DNA from: Chloroflexota bacterium
Lineage (GTDB): Bacteria; Chloroflexota; Dehalococcoidia; Tepidiformales; Tepidiformaceae
DNA: 64,000 nt
NCBI GenBank assembly: GCA_016234445.1
Contig: JACRBT010000017.1
Coordinates: 223,813 to 287,812 of the forward strand
Reading direction: 5' to 3'
The notes beneath the pieces were generated by a model, which saw only the letters and a list, made by a program, of their open reading frames with translations, did not search any database and was not told the origin of the DNA. The position numbers and the translations under genes are program-made. Positions 1 to 9,315 of this stretch are shown here, in pieces. How positions within the stretch are numbered: position 1 is the stretch's first letter; every line of letters starts with the position of its first letter.

Positions 1-90
1 GCCAAGTACACCGGCACCGAAGTCAAGCTCGACAAAGAGGACTACATCGTCCTCAACGAGAAGGACATCCTCGCCAAGCTCGTCGTCTAA
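1..90 (+). CDS. groES: Co-chaperonin GroES, C-terminal fragment
   Basis: The window opens inside a reading frame whose last 29 residues (beginning AKYTGTEVKLDKEDYIVLNE and ending AKLVV) match the conserved end of GroES/Hsp10: the K-Y-x-G-T-E-V-K-L segment followed by a final strand with an I-L pair. GroES caps the GroEL ring during ATP-dependent folding in the cytoplasm. The stop codon lies 96 bp before groEL, the usual groES-groEL order. The mobile loop and the promoter are outside the window, so any CIRCE operator cannot be examined. Confidence 0.93.
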   Translation, partial: AKYTGTEVKLDKEDYIVLNEKDILAKLVV

Positions 91-1809
<1,719 letters not shown>

Positions 1810-1849
1810 GCTACCGCCAGCCCGCCGGCACCATCAGCAGCCCCCTCGA

Positions 1850-1886
1850 AGCCCCCGCCCGGTCCGCCGGCGCGGGGGCTTTCTTC
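1850..1886 (+). terminator. Intrinsic terminator of the groES-groEL operon
   Basis: A perfect 9-bp inverted repeat, AGCCCCCGC (1850-1858) and GCGGGGGCT (1872-1880), is followed at once by TTCTTC. It lies 40 bp after the groEL stop codon and before the convergent kelch gene. Confidence 0.85.
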
Positions 1887-1902
1887 GTCCGGGCACGGAC
1901 CG

Positions 1903-3990
1903 CTATCGGGCGACCAGGGGTATCACTACCCGATTTCGAAGCTGCGGCGGTTCGACGAATCGCCAACGATTGTTGGCCATCGAGTACACAGGCAGGTCCG
2001 TCTGAAAACGACCATCACCGTAACCGCCGAACGACCAGAGTTCCTGGCGATTCGAATCCAGGCCGACGGAGTGGAGGTATCGGACGGATGGCAATAATCC
2101 TCCGGGCTTCAGCTCCGTCCAGGTGTTCGTCTGGGGACGCCACTCCCAAAGTTCGTTCAACAGATGCGGTGTATCCAAGTCGTTCGACTCGACAACTTCC
2201 CCGCCGAACAAGAGAAGTCGTCCGCCGACGGGGTCCCATACGACGTCCAATTTGGCGCGGAGACTTGGTTGGGCAGAAGTCTGAGGAATGACAGTCCAGT
2301 GGTTGGCCGTCGGATCATAGGCCCAGATTTCCTTGTACAGGATCTTCGCGAAGCGTTCGTCCTGACTCCAACCCCCATAGACGAGAAAGCGGTGCGTGCT
2401 CGAGTCCCACGCTCCCGCCGGATACCCGCGTGCGGACGGTTCGGGGCCAGCGGTGACGATCTTGGTCCAGGAGTCTGAGTCAGCTGAATAGATCCAGGCA
2501 TCACCCCACCGGCCCGCAGGGCCGCCCACCCCACCAAAGATGAACAGCCTCCGCGTCGCCGGGTCCCACGCCATTGCGAATTCCATCCTGCCGGGCGGGA
2601 AGGGCCCCGGCCCCGGGAAGGCCAGTCGTTGCCATGTCCCCGTGTCCGTTGAGAAGCGCCAGAGATCCTCGCCCGCCCCGGGCCCCGTCCCACCGAACAT
2701 ATACATATCTCTTCCGCCCGGGTCCCATACAGCCTGGTGCGCGACTCGAGGCGGCGGAACGACGCCGTCAACTTGCAGTGTCGTGAAGGAGCCATTGGCC
2801 GTCGACAGCCGAACGACCTCGTTTGTCGGACTCGAACCCGAACAACCTCCGAAGAGGAGGAAGCTACCGTCAGATTCGTCGAACACCGCGCTTCCGCCCT
2901 CACGGATGTACGTTCGGCTGGAGTTGGGACCGAGGCCTCGCCGTTTCCACTCCCGGGAGATCGTGCTGTAGGCCCACAGGTCATTCTTCACGAAGCACTC
3001 GCCGATGCCGCCGAAGACCAACAATTGGCTGTGGAGCGGATCCCAGGCGGCGCTCACGCGGTTGGTGTTGGGCGGCGCCACCGTCGGTTGCGCCCTCGAT
3101 ATCCATGCGTTGTCGTGAGTACTGTAGGCGTGAACCTCGTTTGACCAGCCAGTCTTCGTGGCCAGCCCGCCGAAGACGAGCATTTCGTGGTGCAGGTCGT
3201 CCCAAGCAGCAGCGTGGCGGAGCCGTCCGTCCGGTTCGTCGCCCGTGGGGTCCATCAGCTGCCAGGAGTTACTGCCTGGAGTGTAAGACCAGAGCTCAGA
3301 GAGGTTCGGCGTGCCTGGTACAAATGCCCATCCGCCGTAGACCAACATCTGCTGTTGATCCGCATCCCAGACTGCGGTGTGGCTTTGCCGTGGTCCGGGT
3401 TTCACCCCGGGAGGATCGAGTTTCGTCCACGTCTTCTGCTTTGGGTCATACGCCCAGAGGTCGCCGAGGACATCCGAAGCCTCGCCGTTGGCCCCGCCGA
3501 ACACCAGCATTCTCTGGCTTTCCGAGTCCCAGACAGCGCTATGGTTGGCTCGCGCCGGTGGAGCTAGGCCCTGAGGGATTTGTTGAGTCCACTGGTTGCC
3601 GGAGGGCGAATATGCCCAGAGCTCGTTCGTCAGGCCGTCGGGGAATGCTCGCACACCGCCGAACACGAGCATTTGCGCTGCTTGGGGATCCCAAACCGCC
3701 GAGTGCTGACTCCGAGGCCCCGGGATAGGCCCGGACGGGCTGAGTTGCGCCCAGTGGTCCGTGTCCGGCCACCAGGACCAAAGATCATTCCACTTGGCAC
3801 CATCGTCTCCCCCGAAAAGCAGCATGCGGCTTCCGGTCGAATCCCACGTTGCGGAATAGTAGAAACGCGCACCCGGGGACGTTGCTGCCTGGGAGGCTGA
3901 AGGCGGCGGGGCGGCAATCCCCGGTCTGCCGGCGAGTGTCGCAAGCGCGAGAGCAACGGATGAGAGTATCAGGACCTTCCAGGTCGCCAC
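1903..3990 (-). CDS. Secreted kelch-repeat beta-propeller protein
   Basis: 695 residues from a GTG start. The N-terminus (MATWKVLILSSVALALATLA) is a typical Sec signal peptide with cleavage likely near AAPPP. The rest is twelve kelch repeats, each with a [ST/A]AVWD...LLVFGG core and a later Trp, enough for two six-bladed propellers. Such proteins bind ligands or carbohydrates outside the cell; no catalytic residues were recognised. A longer frame opens at TTG 4026. The GTG at 3990 is preferred because TAACGT ends 7 nt before it, matching the leaderless pattern of the window, and because it gives a clean signal peptide. By eye the codon choice is less GC3-biased than in groEL, which may indicate acquisition. 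It converges on groEL. Confidence 0.85.
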   Translation of the reverse strand: MATWKVLILSSVALALATLAGRPGIAAPPPSASQAATSPGARFYYSATWDSTGSRMLLFGGDDGAKWNDLWSWWPDTDHWAQLSPSGPIPGPRSQHSAVWDPQAAQMLVFGGVRAFPDGLTNELWAYSPSGNQWTQQIPQGLAPPARANHSAVWDSESQRMLVFGGANGEASDVLGDLWAYDPKQKTWTKLDPPGVKPGPRQSHTAVWDADQQQMLVYGGWAFVPGTPNLSELWSYTPGSNSWQLMDPTGDEPDGRLRHAAAWDDLHHEMLVFGGLATKTGWSNEVHAYSTHDNAWISRAQPTVAPPNTNRVSAAWDPLHSQLLVFGGIGECFVKNDLWAYSTISREWKRRGLGPNSSRTYIREGGSAVFDESDGSFLLFGGCSGSSPTNEVVRLSTANGSFTTLQVDGVVPPPRVAHQAVWDPGGRDMYMFGGTGPGAGEDLWRFSTDTGTWQRLAFPGPGPFPPGRMEFAMAWDPATRRLFIFGGVGGPAGRWGDAWIYSADSDSWTKIVTAGPEPSARGYPAGAWDSSTHRFLVYGGWSQDERFAKILYKEIWAYDPTANHWTVIPQTSAQPSLRAKLDVVWDPVGGRLLLFGGEVVESNDLDTPHLLNELWEWRPQTNTWTELKPGGLLPSVRYLHSVGLDSNRQELWSFGGYGDGRFQTDLPVYSMANNRWRFVEPPQLRNRVVIPLVAR

Positions 3991-4062
3991 GGCGCGGACG
4001 TTACAGACTGGGCACCACGGACGCAAACAAGCGGCGCGGCTACCGGACGGCGCCCCCGCCCC

Positions 4063-4434
4063 CTACCCCCAGGCCGCGTTCCCTGCCGCCGAATTCCACG
4101 TCTCCACGATCTTCCCACCCGCCACCCGGAAGATCTCGACTCCCGTGGCCACTTTCGCTTCGCCGCTCGCCGGGTCGGTGAACCGCATCGTCCAGCGCGC
4201 CGCTACCCTGTCGCCGTCCACCACCAGGTCCTCGTTCGTGAAGTGAATGTCCGGGAACCGCGCCCGCGCCCCCGTGATCCGTTCGAGGTTGTGCGCGAGG
4301 GTCATCAGCTCGAACTTCCCCGGGTCGTGGCGGGGGCACGGGTCCGCGACGAGCTCCGGCACGAGGTCGATGCGCCCCTTGTTCCAGACCTCCTCCGTCC
4401 AGCGGATGACCACTTCGCGCGGCGTCGGGTTCAT
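4063..4434 (-). CDS. SnoaL-like / NTF2-fold protein
   Basis: 123 residues with the pattern of SnoaL-like ester cyclase-family proteins: an N-terminal helix ending in EEVWNKGRIDLVPELVADP, then DIHFTNEDLVVDGDRVAARW and a final strand GGKIVETWN. Family members are polyketide cyclases, isomerases or uncharacterised small-molecule binders, so substrate and reaction cannot be assigned. It is the last gene of the kinase-regulator operon. Its ATG lies 3 nt after the regulator stop, with the ribosome site (GGAGTAGGAG) spanning that stop, so it is probably co-translated with the two-component pair. Confidence 0.75.
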   Translation of the reverse strand: MNPTPREVVIRWTEEVWNKGRIDLVPELVADPCPRHDPGKFELMTLAHNLERITGARARFPDIHFTNEDLVVDGDRVAARWTMRFTDPASGEAKVATGVEIFRVAGGKIVETWNSAAGNAAWG

Positions 4435-4437
4435 CTC

Positions 4438-5100
4438 CTACTCCGGCGGGTGCTGGGCGGCGCGGCGGATAGCGAAGGCCGCGGCCTCGACCCGGCGGGT
4501 GAGCCCGAGCTTGCCGAGGATGTCGCTGACGTGGTGCTTCACCGTCTTTTCCGAAAGGAACAGGTGCTCGCCGATCTCCCGGTTGGTCATCCCGTCGGCG
4601 ATCAGTTCGAGGATCTTCAGTTCCCGGTCGCTCAACTGCTGGGCGATGCGGTCCTCTTCGCTGATGACCGAACCCTTCCGGATCTGTTCGATGACCGCCG
4701 CCGAGCTCGCGGCGTCGAGCGTCTTCCCACCGCGCCCGACGATCCGCATCGCTTCCAGCAGTTCCGACGTCTGGACGTCCTTCATCATGAACCCGCTGGC
4801 GCCGGCGACGATCGCGGCCATCACGGCCTTCTCGTCGGCGTAGGAAGTCAGCATCAGGAAGTGCGTCGCTGGCAGCGATGACCGCACTTCCCGGCAGGCT
4901 TCGATCCCGCTGAGCCGGGGCATCCGGACGTCGGAGACCACCAGTTCGGGCTTCAGCCGCAGCGCTTCCTTGACCAGTTCCAGCCCGTCGCGCGCTTCGC
5001 CGACCACGCTGAACTCTTCGTGCCCTCTGAGGACGGACTTCAGGCCCGACCGCACGAGGTCATGGTCGTCGGCGAGCAGGACGTGGATTGTCTCAGTCAT
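4438..5100 (-). CDS. NarL/FixJ-family response regulator, DosR-like
   Basis: About 220 residues. The receiver domain has the acidic pair in LLADDHD and the phospho-acceptor Asp in ELVVSDVRMP (about residue 57). The C-terminal LuxR-type helix-turn-helix reads LSDRELKILELIADGMTNRE and then KTVKHHVSDILGKLG, closely resembling DosR/DevR regulators. ATG 5100 is chosen over an upstream TTG because it overlaps the end of the sensor-kinase gene by 8 nt (ATGACTGA), a coupled start. It is the cognate transcription factor of that kinase; the target genes are unknown. Confidence 0.92.
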   Translation of the reverse strand: MTETIHVLLADDHDLVRSGLKSVLRGHEEFSVVGEARDGLELVKEALRLKPELVVSDVRMPRLSGIEACREVRSSLPATHFLMLTSYADEKAVMAAIVAGASGFMMKDVQTSELLEAMRIVGRGGKTLDAASSAAVIEQIRKGSVISEEDRIAQQLSDRELKILELIADGMTNREIGEHLFLSEKTVKHHVSDILGKLGLTRRVEAAAFAIRRAAQHPPE

Positions 5101-6253
5101 CAAGCCTCCGCGGGATTGCGACCCGAACCGTGGTGCCCATCCCCGGGATTCCCAGGATGGACATGAAGCCGCCGAGCCGATCGGCGCGTGTTCGCATGGT
5201 AATCGTCCCCAGCCCCGTCCGCGCGTTCGCCGCGTCGAAGCCGACGCCGTTGTCCTGGACGGTCAGGGCCGTCTCCTCCATCGTCTGGCGGACGTCGATG
5301 GCGATCTTCGATGGCAGCCCGTGCCTGACCGCGTTGCTCAGCGCCTCGCGGGCGATGTAGAGGAGGTCTTCCGATTCGCGCGCGCCCAGTTCTTGGAGCG
5401 CTGCCGCCGTGATGTTCACCACCGTGTCGATCCCGGATGGGACGAGCTGGCGGATGGCGAAGGCGATGTCGCGCGCGAGTTCGGGGTTGGTGGTCGGCGC
5501 CTCCGCTTCCAGCATCGTGATGTAGGCCCGGATGTCCCCGATGATCTGGTTGATCCGGACGACGCCGTCGAGGATGACTTCCCGGGCGGCCTCCGGCATG
5601 TCGGCCGTCGCGGCGATGGCGTCGCATTCCAGCCCGAGCGCATAGAGCGACTGGATGGTGCCGTCGTGGAGGTCGTGGGCGATCCGTTCGCGCTCCTGGA
5701 GGAGGAAGAGGCGGCCGTTCCGTTCCCGGGCCAGGGCCGCCGCGACACTGACCGCCGCCTGGAGCGCGAGGAACGCCGCCGCCACCTGGTCGATGTCGCT
5801 GAACGGTTCGCTGCCCACGTGGCGCGTCATGTAGAGCGAGCCGATAGTCCGTCCGCCGGCCCGCATCGGCACCCCCAGAAACGCCTCCATGTCGGGGTGC
5901 CACTGGGGCCAACCCGTGAACCCGGGCGTCTCTTTCAGGTTGGCGAAGGCGATCGGGCGGTCGCAACGGGCGAGGTCGCCGAGGAGCCCTCTCCCTACCG
6001 GGGGGTTGCCCATTCGCCTGGCGGCATCCTCGCTGATGCCGGCGTAGACGAAGCGTTCGAGGCGGCCGTCGTCCCCGAAGGTGGAGATCGCGGCAAAGTC
6101 GGCCTGCGTGAGTTCGCGCGCCCGGTGCGCCACCCGGCTGAGGATGAGACTGAGGTCGTCTTCCCCGGCAAGCAGTTCATTCGTAACTGCCATATCGGCC
6201 AGGACAGCCCTGACGAGAGAACCGGGCCCTCCGGCCGCTCCGGGGTGGCTCAT
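5093..6253 (-). CDS. GAF-domain sensor histidine kinase (NarL-partner type)
   Basis: 386 residues with no membrane segment, so a cytoplasmic sensor. A GAF domain covers roughly residues 30-175. The HisKA_3 dimerisation box ERERIAHDLHDGTIQ has the phosphorylatable His at about 196. The HATPase domain shows an N-box (AREALSNAVRHG), DNGVGFD at 334-340 and a GLG motif near 347. This layout is that of DosS/DevS- and NarX-like kinases. No heme-binding His could be identified in the GAF domain, so the signal is open. The start at 6253 is supported by TAGAAT ending 7 nt upstream (leaderless); an in-frame ATG at 6262 is less likely. The gene overlaps its regulator gene. Confidence 0.9.
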   Translation of the reverse strand: MSHPGAAGGPGSLVRAVLADMAVTNELLAGEDDLSLILSRVAHRARELTQADFAAISTFGDDGRLERFVYAGISEDAARRMGNPPVGRGLLGDLARCDRPIAFANLKETPGFTGWPQWHPDMEAFLGVPMRAGGRTIGSLYMTRHVGSEPFSDIDQVAAAFLALQAAVSVAAALARERNGRLFLLQERERIAHDLHDGTIQSLYALGLECDAIAATADMPEAAREVILDGVVRINQIIGDIRAYITMLEAEAPTTNPELARDIAFAIRQLVPSGIDTVVNITAAALQELGARESEDLLYIAREALSNAVRHGLPSKIAIDVRQTMEETALTVQDNGVGFDAANARTGLGTITMRTRADRLGGFMSILGIPGMGTTVRVAIPRRLDD

Positions 6254-6355
6254 ATCGAACATTCTAGCCGAAACCGCAAAACATGGACGAATGGCCCCTG
6301 CTGCGGGGCCGATCGCCCGTCCCCGGGGGTGGTTGGCTGCCCGCAAACTTGGCCT

Positions 6356-6751
6356 ATGCCCACCAAGACCGTCTATGTCGCTACCGGCAATCCAGCGCTC
6401 CGGCGAGGCCTGTTGGCACAGTTCGAACAGCAGCGCGACCTCTTCTTCGTCCCCGAACCCTCGCGCAACGGGTTGGCCACCCACGGCGACATCCTCATCT
6501 CCACCCCCATGGATTGCCCGGCCGAACGCTGCGCCCAACTGGCCGAGTCCGGCGTCCGCGTCATGATCCTCGCCCCCGTCCCCCGCGACCGTGAACGGCA
6601 GCGGTATCGCCGGGCCGGAGCCGCCGCCTACCTGCCGATGTCTGTCGAACACGGCCACCTCCTCCAGGAAGTGCAGCGCGTGGCCGAGGCTAGCGGGACG
6701 CCCCGCCCGTTGCCGGGGTGGGCCCAGGAGCAGTCGTTGCCCCCGCCGTGA
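6356..6751 (+). CDS. Pseudo-receiver domain protein
   Basis: 131 residues reading MPTKTVYVATGNPALRRGLL at the start. The strand/helix rhythm follows a CheY-like receiver, including the typical end AGAAAYLPMSVEHGHLLQEV. All signature residues are missing: the acidic pair after strand 1 is ATGN, the phospho-Asp position in GDILISTP is Ser/Thr, and the conserved Lys (normally Y-L-x-K) is Met95. It would therefore be phosphorylation-independent. It is transcribed divergently from the GAF kinase across about 100 bp and could modulate that system (inference). Its last 62 bp overlap the 3' end of the opposing glycosidase gene. No strong ribosome site or -10 is visible, which lowers confidence. Confidence 0.55.
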   Translation: MPTKTVYVATGNPALRRGLLAQFEQQRDLFFVPEPSRNGLATHGDILISTPMDCPAERCAQLAESGVRVMILAPVPRDRERQRYRRAGAAAYLPMSVEHGHLLQEVQRVAEASGTPRPLPGWAQEQSLPPP

Positions 6752-7919
6752 TCGCGGCTCGCCCCATCTCCATCCAGCGCGCGTCCCCCTGCCGTTCCTT
6801 CGTGAACAGCCACCACTCGCTCCCCCAGAGATAGACGCGGCTCGCCCCCGACCGGCGGGCATAGTCCAGGCTCCGCCGGAACTTCCCCGTGTCCAGGTTT
6901 GGCGACGGCTTCGAAGGGGTGAACAGCCGGATGTCGCCTTCGGCCCACGGCTCCGCCTGCATCTCCGTTATCCAGAACGCGTCGCCGGCCGCCGCCGCCT
7001 CCCGCGCGTGAGCGGGGAAGTTCGGCGTGAGCGGCCCCATCTCCATGATCGGGAAGATGATCGCGCGCCCCGGGAAGGGGACGTTCCGGAACGGGTAGAT
7101 GCTGACCGCCATCGCGTCGGCGTCTTCGACGATCCCCCGCCAGCGCGTGTCGTGGGCGAAGATCTGGGCATGCCCGATGGAGACGGGCCGGTTCAGGGGG
7201 TCGCTTTCGTGGATGGCCGCCACTTCCGCCTGGACCAGCTCCCGGCTGAGTGCCCAGCGGTCCGCCCGCGGCGAGGTCACATAAGGCTCGTTGTCCGCCC
7301 CCCACGAGTCGATCGCGGCCGAGCCGGCGACGTGGGCCACTGTTGCCCGGACCATCGCCAGGGCGCGCCGCCCGAGTTCGCTGTCCAGCTGGATGACCGC
7401 GCCCCAGGGCGGGCGGCCTTCTGCCAGTGCCCAGTTTGGGAGGTAGTACTCCGGGTGGCGCTGGCCCTTCAGCCCCACGGTCAGCAGCACCGCCGCGCCA
7501 CGGCGCTCCGCCTCCGCCAGCAGCGCATCGACAAGCGTAAAGTCGAAGCGGCCCTCGACCGGTTCGACCTGCGACCATTCGACCGAGAGCCGCACGTGGC
7601 GGGCGCCGGTTTCTTCGAGCAGCCGGCCGAAGGTGGTGGCGCACCACTCGGTCCGGTCGGGCCGGTTGTCGTCCAGGGGCAGGCCGCCAGGCTCTTCGAG
7701 GAGGAGGAACTCGGCGTAGTTGCAGCTGAAGTTGATCCCGAAGGCCGGGGTGCCGGGAGCCGCCTGCCGCGGCCAGTTCCGCTCGATCGAGAGGAAGACG
7801 ACCAGGGCGACCAGGCCCCAGGCGACGACAGCCCCGGCGCCGAGGACCAGGAACGCCCGGGCGACACGCCGGAAAGATGGAGGGGTCGCCCGGGGGAGGG
7901 AACCGTCGTCGAGGGACAC
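6690..7919 (-). CDS. Membrane-anchored clan GH-A glycoside hydrolase-like protein
   Basis: 409 residues. One transmembrane anchor lies at about residues 20-44 (RAFLVLGAGAVVAWGLVALV), followed by an extracellular (beta/alpha)8-type domain. The clan GH-A signature is visible: general acid/base Glu211 in GADNEPYV and a candidate nucleophile Glu319 in FWITEMQAEPW. Family GH5, GH39 or GH42 cannot be decided, so the glycan substrate is unknown. The GTG start at 7919 is supported by TACGCT ending 6 nt upstream and by the absence of a ribosome site, the leaderless pattern seen elsewhere here. Its end overlaps the convergent pseudo-receiver gene. Confidence 0.8.
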   Translation of the reverse strand: MSLDDGSLPRATPPSFRRVARAFLVLGAGAVVAWGLVALVVFLSIERNWPRQAAPGTPAFGINFSCNYAEFLLLEEPGGLPLDDNRPDRTEWCATTFGRLLEETGARHVRLSVEWSQVEPVEGRFDFTLVDALLAEAERRGAAVLLTVGLKGQRHPEYYLPNWALAEGRPPWGAVIQLDSELGRRALAMVRATVAHVAGSAAIDSWGADNEPYVTSPRADRWALSRELVQAEVAAIHESDPLNRPVSIGHAQIFAHDTRWRGIVEDADAMAVSIYPFRNVPFPGRAIIFPIMEMGPLTPNFPAHAREAAAAGDAFWITEMQAEPWAEGDIRLFTPSKPSPNLDTGKFRRSLDYARRSGASRVYLWGSEWWLFTKERQGDARWMEMGRAAITAGATTAPGPTPATGGASR

Positions 7920-7979
7920 CCCCCGAGCGTACCAAGCCCGCCGCCTTCACCCCACGGGCAGGGCCACGAGGGCAGCCGC

Positions 7980-8774
7980 TCAATAGCGCCGGCCGACGGC
8001 GCCCGCCACCCTCCGCACCAGCGCCCGCGGCGACTTGCTGCTCACCGTCGCCAGGGCCTTGTTGTGGAGCCCCGGGATGCAGACGGCGCGCCCTCGCCGC
8101 AGCGCCGCCAGCGAGGCGTCGACTACCTGCTCCGGCGTCTGGAAGGCGCGCTCCGGGATCTGGCGCGTATTCACCCCCGCCCGGCCCTGGAATTCGGTGT
8201 GGGTGAAGCCCGGGCAAAGCGTTTGCACCGTCACCCCGCTCCCGCGCACCTCTTCGTGGACGGCCTCGGTGAAGCTGTTCACGAACGCTTTCGTCGCCGC
8301 GTAGGTCGCGTTGAACGGCCCCGGCTGGTAGGCGGCGACCGAGGAGACGTTGATGATCCCCCCGCGTTTCCGCGCCAGCATCCCCGGCAGCGCCGCCCGC
8401 GTCAGCCGCACGAGCGCGGTCACGTTGAGGGCGATCTCCTCCTCTTCGCGGTCCGCATCCAGCCCCGAGAGCGGCCCGAAGGTGCCGAAGCCGGCGTTGT
8501 TGACGAGCAGCGTGATGTCGTGCCCGGCGGCGCGCTCCTCCACCCGGCGAAGGTCTCCCGGCGCGCAGAGGTCGGCGACGAGCACCTCCGTCCGGGTGCC
8601 GTGGCCGGCCGCAAGTGTCCCCGCGAGCGCCTCCAGCCGGTCGCCCCGGCGCGCCACCGCCACCAGCCCGTAACCCTGCCGGGCGAGGCGGTCCGCGAAG
8701 GCAGCGCCGATGCCGGCGGAGGCCCCGGTGACCAGCGCCACCCCTCGATCCGAACCGTCTCCACGCGCTGCCAT
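7980..8774 (-). CDS. Short-chain dehydrogenase/reductase
   Basis: 264 residues, classical SDR. The cofactor motif TGASAGIG is at 16-23, NNAG at 92-95, and the catalytic Ser145, Tyr158 and Lys162 occur in the INVSSVAAYQ and YAATK segments. An Arg-rich stretch after strand 2 (VARRGDRL) suggests NADP(H). It resembles the DltE/YqjQ-type subgroup; the substrate is not predictable. A GAGGAGG ribosome site lies 7 nt before the ATG. It runs divergently from the SWIM zinc-finger gene. Confidence 0.9.
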   Translation of the reverse strand: MAARGDGSDRGVALVTGASAGIGAAFADRLARQGYGLVAVARRGDRLEALAGTLAAGHGTRTEVLVADLCAPGDLRRVEERAAGHDITLLVNNAGFGTFGPLSGLDADREEEEIALNVTALVRLTRAALPGMLARKRGGIINVSSVAAYQPGPFNATYAATKAFVNSFTEAVHEEVRGSGVTVQTLCPGFTHTEFQGRAGVNTRQIPERAFQTPEQVVDASLAALRRGRAVCIPGLHNKALATVSSKSPRALVRRVAGAVGRRY

Positions 8775-8858
8775 GACTGGCCTCCTCGCCCTGATGGGGC
8801 CTTTCCTACTCTAGCGGCAGGAACCCTCTCGCGGGGCCGGGATCTTGACGATAAACCG

Positions 8859-8887
8859 TTGACAGGCGGATCCGGCAGGCGTAGTTT
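8859..8887 (+). promoter_or_regulatory. Sigma-70-type promoter of the SWIM zinc-finger gene
   Basis: TTGACA (8859-8864), a 17-bp spacer and TAGTTT (8882-8887) form one of the best -35/-10 pairs in the window. Transcription would begin near 8894, about 90 nt before the coding region, leaving room for the hairpin described next. Confidence 0.75.
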
Positions 8888-8929
8888 CGAGTGGCTATGG
8901 ACGTGCTTCCTGGCAACCCGCATCGCTGA

Positions 8930-8962
8930 CGGCGTCGCAGACCTGCGACGCCGTTTGTGTTT
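8930..8962 (+). terminator. Leader hairpin with T-tract: putative attenuator
   Basis: A perfect 10-bp inverted repeat, CGGCGTCGCA (8930-8939) and TGCGACGCCG (8944-8953) with a 4-nt loop, is followed by TTTGTGTTT (8954-8962). This has the form of an intrinsic terminator, but it sits between the promoter at 8859-8887 and the ribosome site AAGGAGGG (8965-8972) of the SWIM gene. It is therefore likely to attenuate that gene or to end a short leader RNA. It cannot serve the divergent SDR gene. Confidence 0.65.
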
Positions 8963-8982
8963 CCAAGGAGGGCATCAAAGGC

Positions 8983-9237
8983 ATGCAGTCGAGCCTCATC
9001 GGTAAGGTTGAAAAGGCCAAGGTCTACGCGCGCGAACGCCATCGCATGCAGATCGACGGCCTCCACGTTTCCTTCCACGGGGAAAACAGCGACCACGAAG
9101 TCGCCATCCGCGATGGCCACTGGTCCTGCAACTGCGACTTCTTCGAGGCCTGGCAGGTGTGCAGCCACACCATGGCCCTCGAACGCGTGCTCGAAGGCAT
9201 GGTGCCGCGCCAGGAGGCCGCCGCCCTGACCGTCTGA
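8983..9237 (+). CDS. Small SWIM zinc-finger protein
   Basis: 84 residues. The core CNCDFFEAWQVCSHTMALER fits the SWIM zinc finger, C-x-C-x(n)-C-x-H, in which three Cys and one His bind zinc. SWIM domains mediate DNA or protein contacts and occur in SNF2 proteins, MuDR transposases and small stand-alone bacterial proteins like this one. Nothing else is attached: about 45 residues precede the finger and 20 follow. A strong ribosome site (AAGGAGGG) lies 10 nt before the ATG. The gene has its own promoter and a hairpin/T-tract leader, so expression appears controlled at transcription elongation. Confidence 0.85.
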   Translation: MQSSLIGKVEKAKVYARERHRMQIDGLHVSFHGENSDHEVAIRDGHWSCNCDFFEAWQVCSHTMALERVLEGMVPRQEAAALTV

Positions 9238-9315
9238 GGCGGGCCTCGCGACGCTGCCACCTCGGTCCCGGATGCCGGCGGGCCGGTGGCCGGGATGTGC
9301 CCTACAATCGTCCGC

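Noticed and set aside
6591..9005. 804-residue plus-strand frame across the glycosidase and SDR genes
   Set aside because: Entirely antisense to two genes with catalytic motifs. Its sequence is Arg/Pro/His-rich, typical of a shadow frame.
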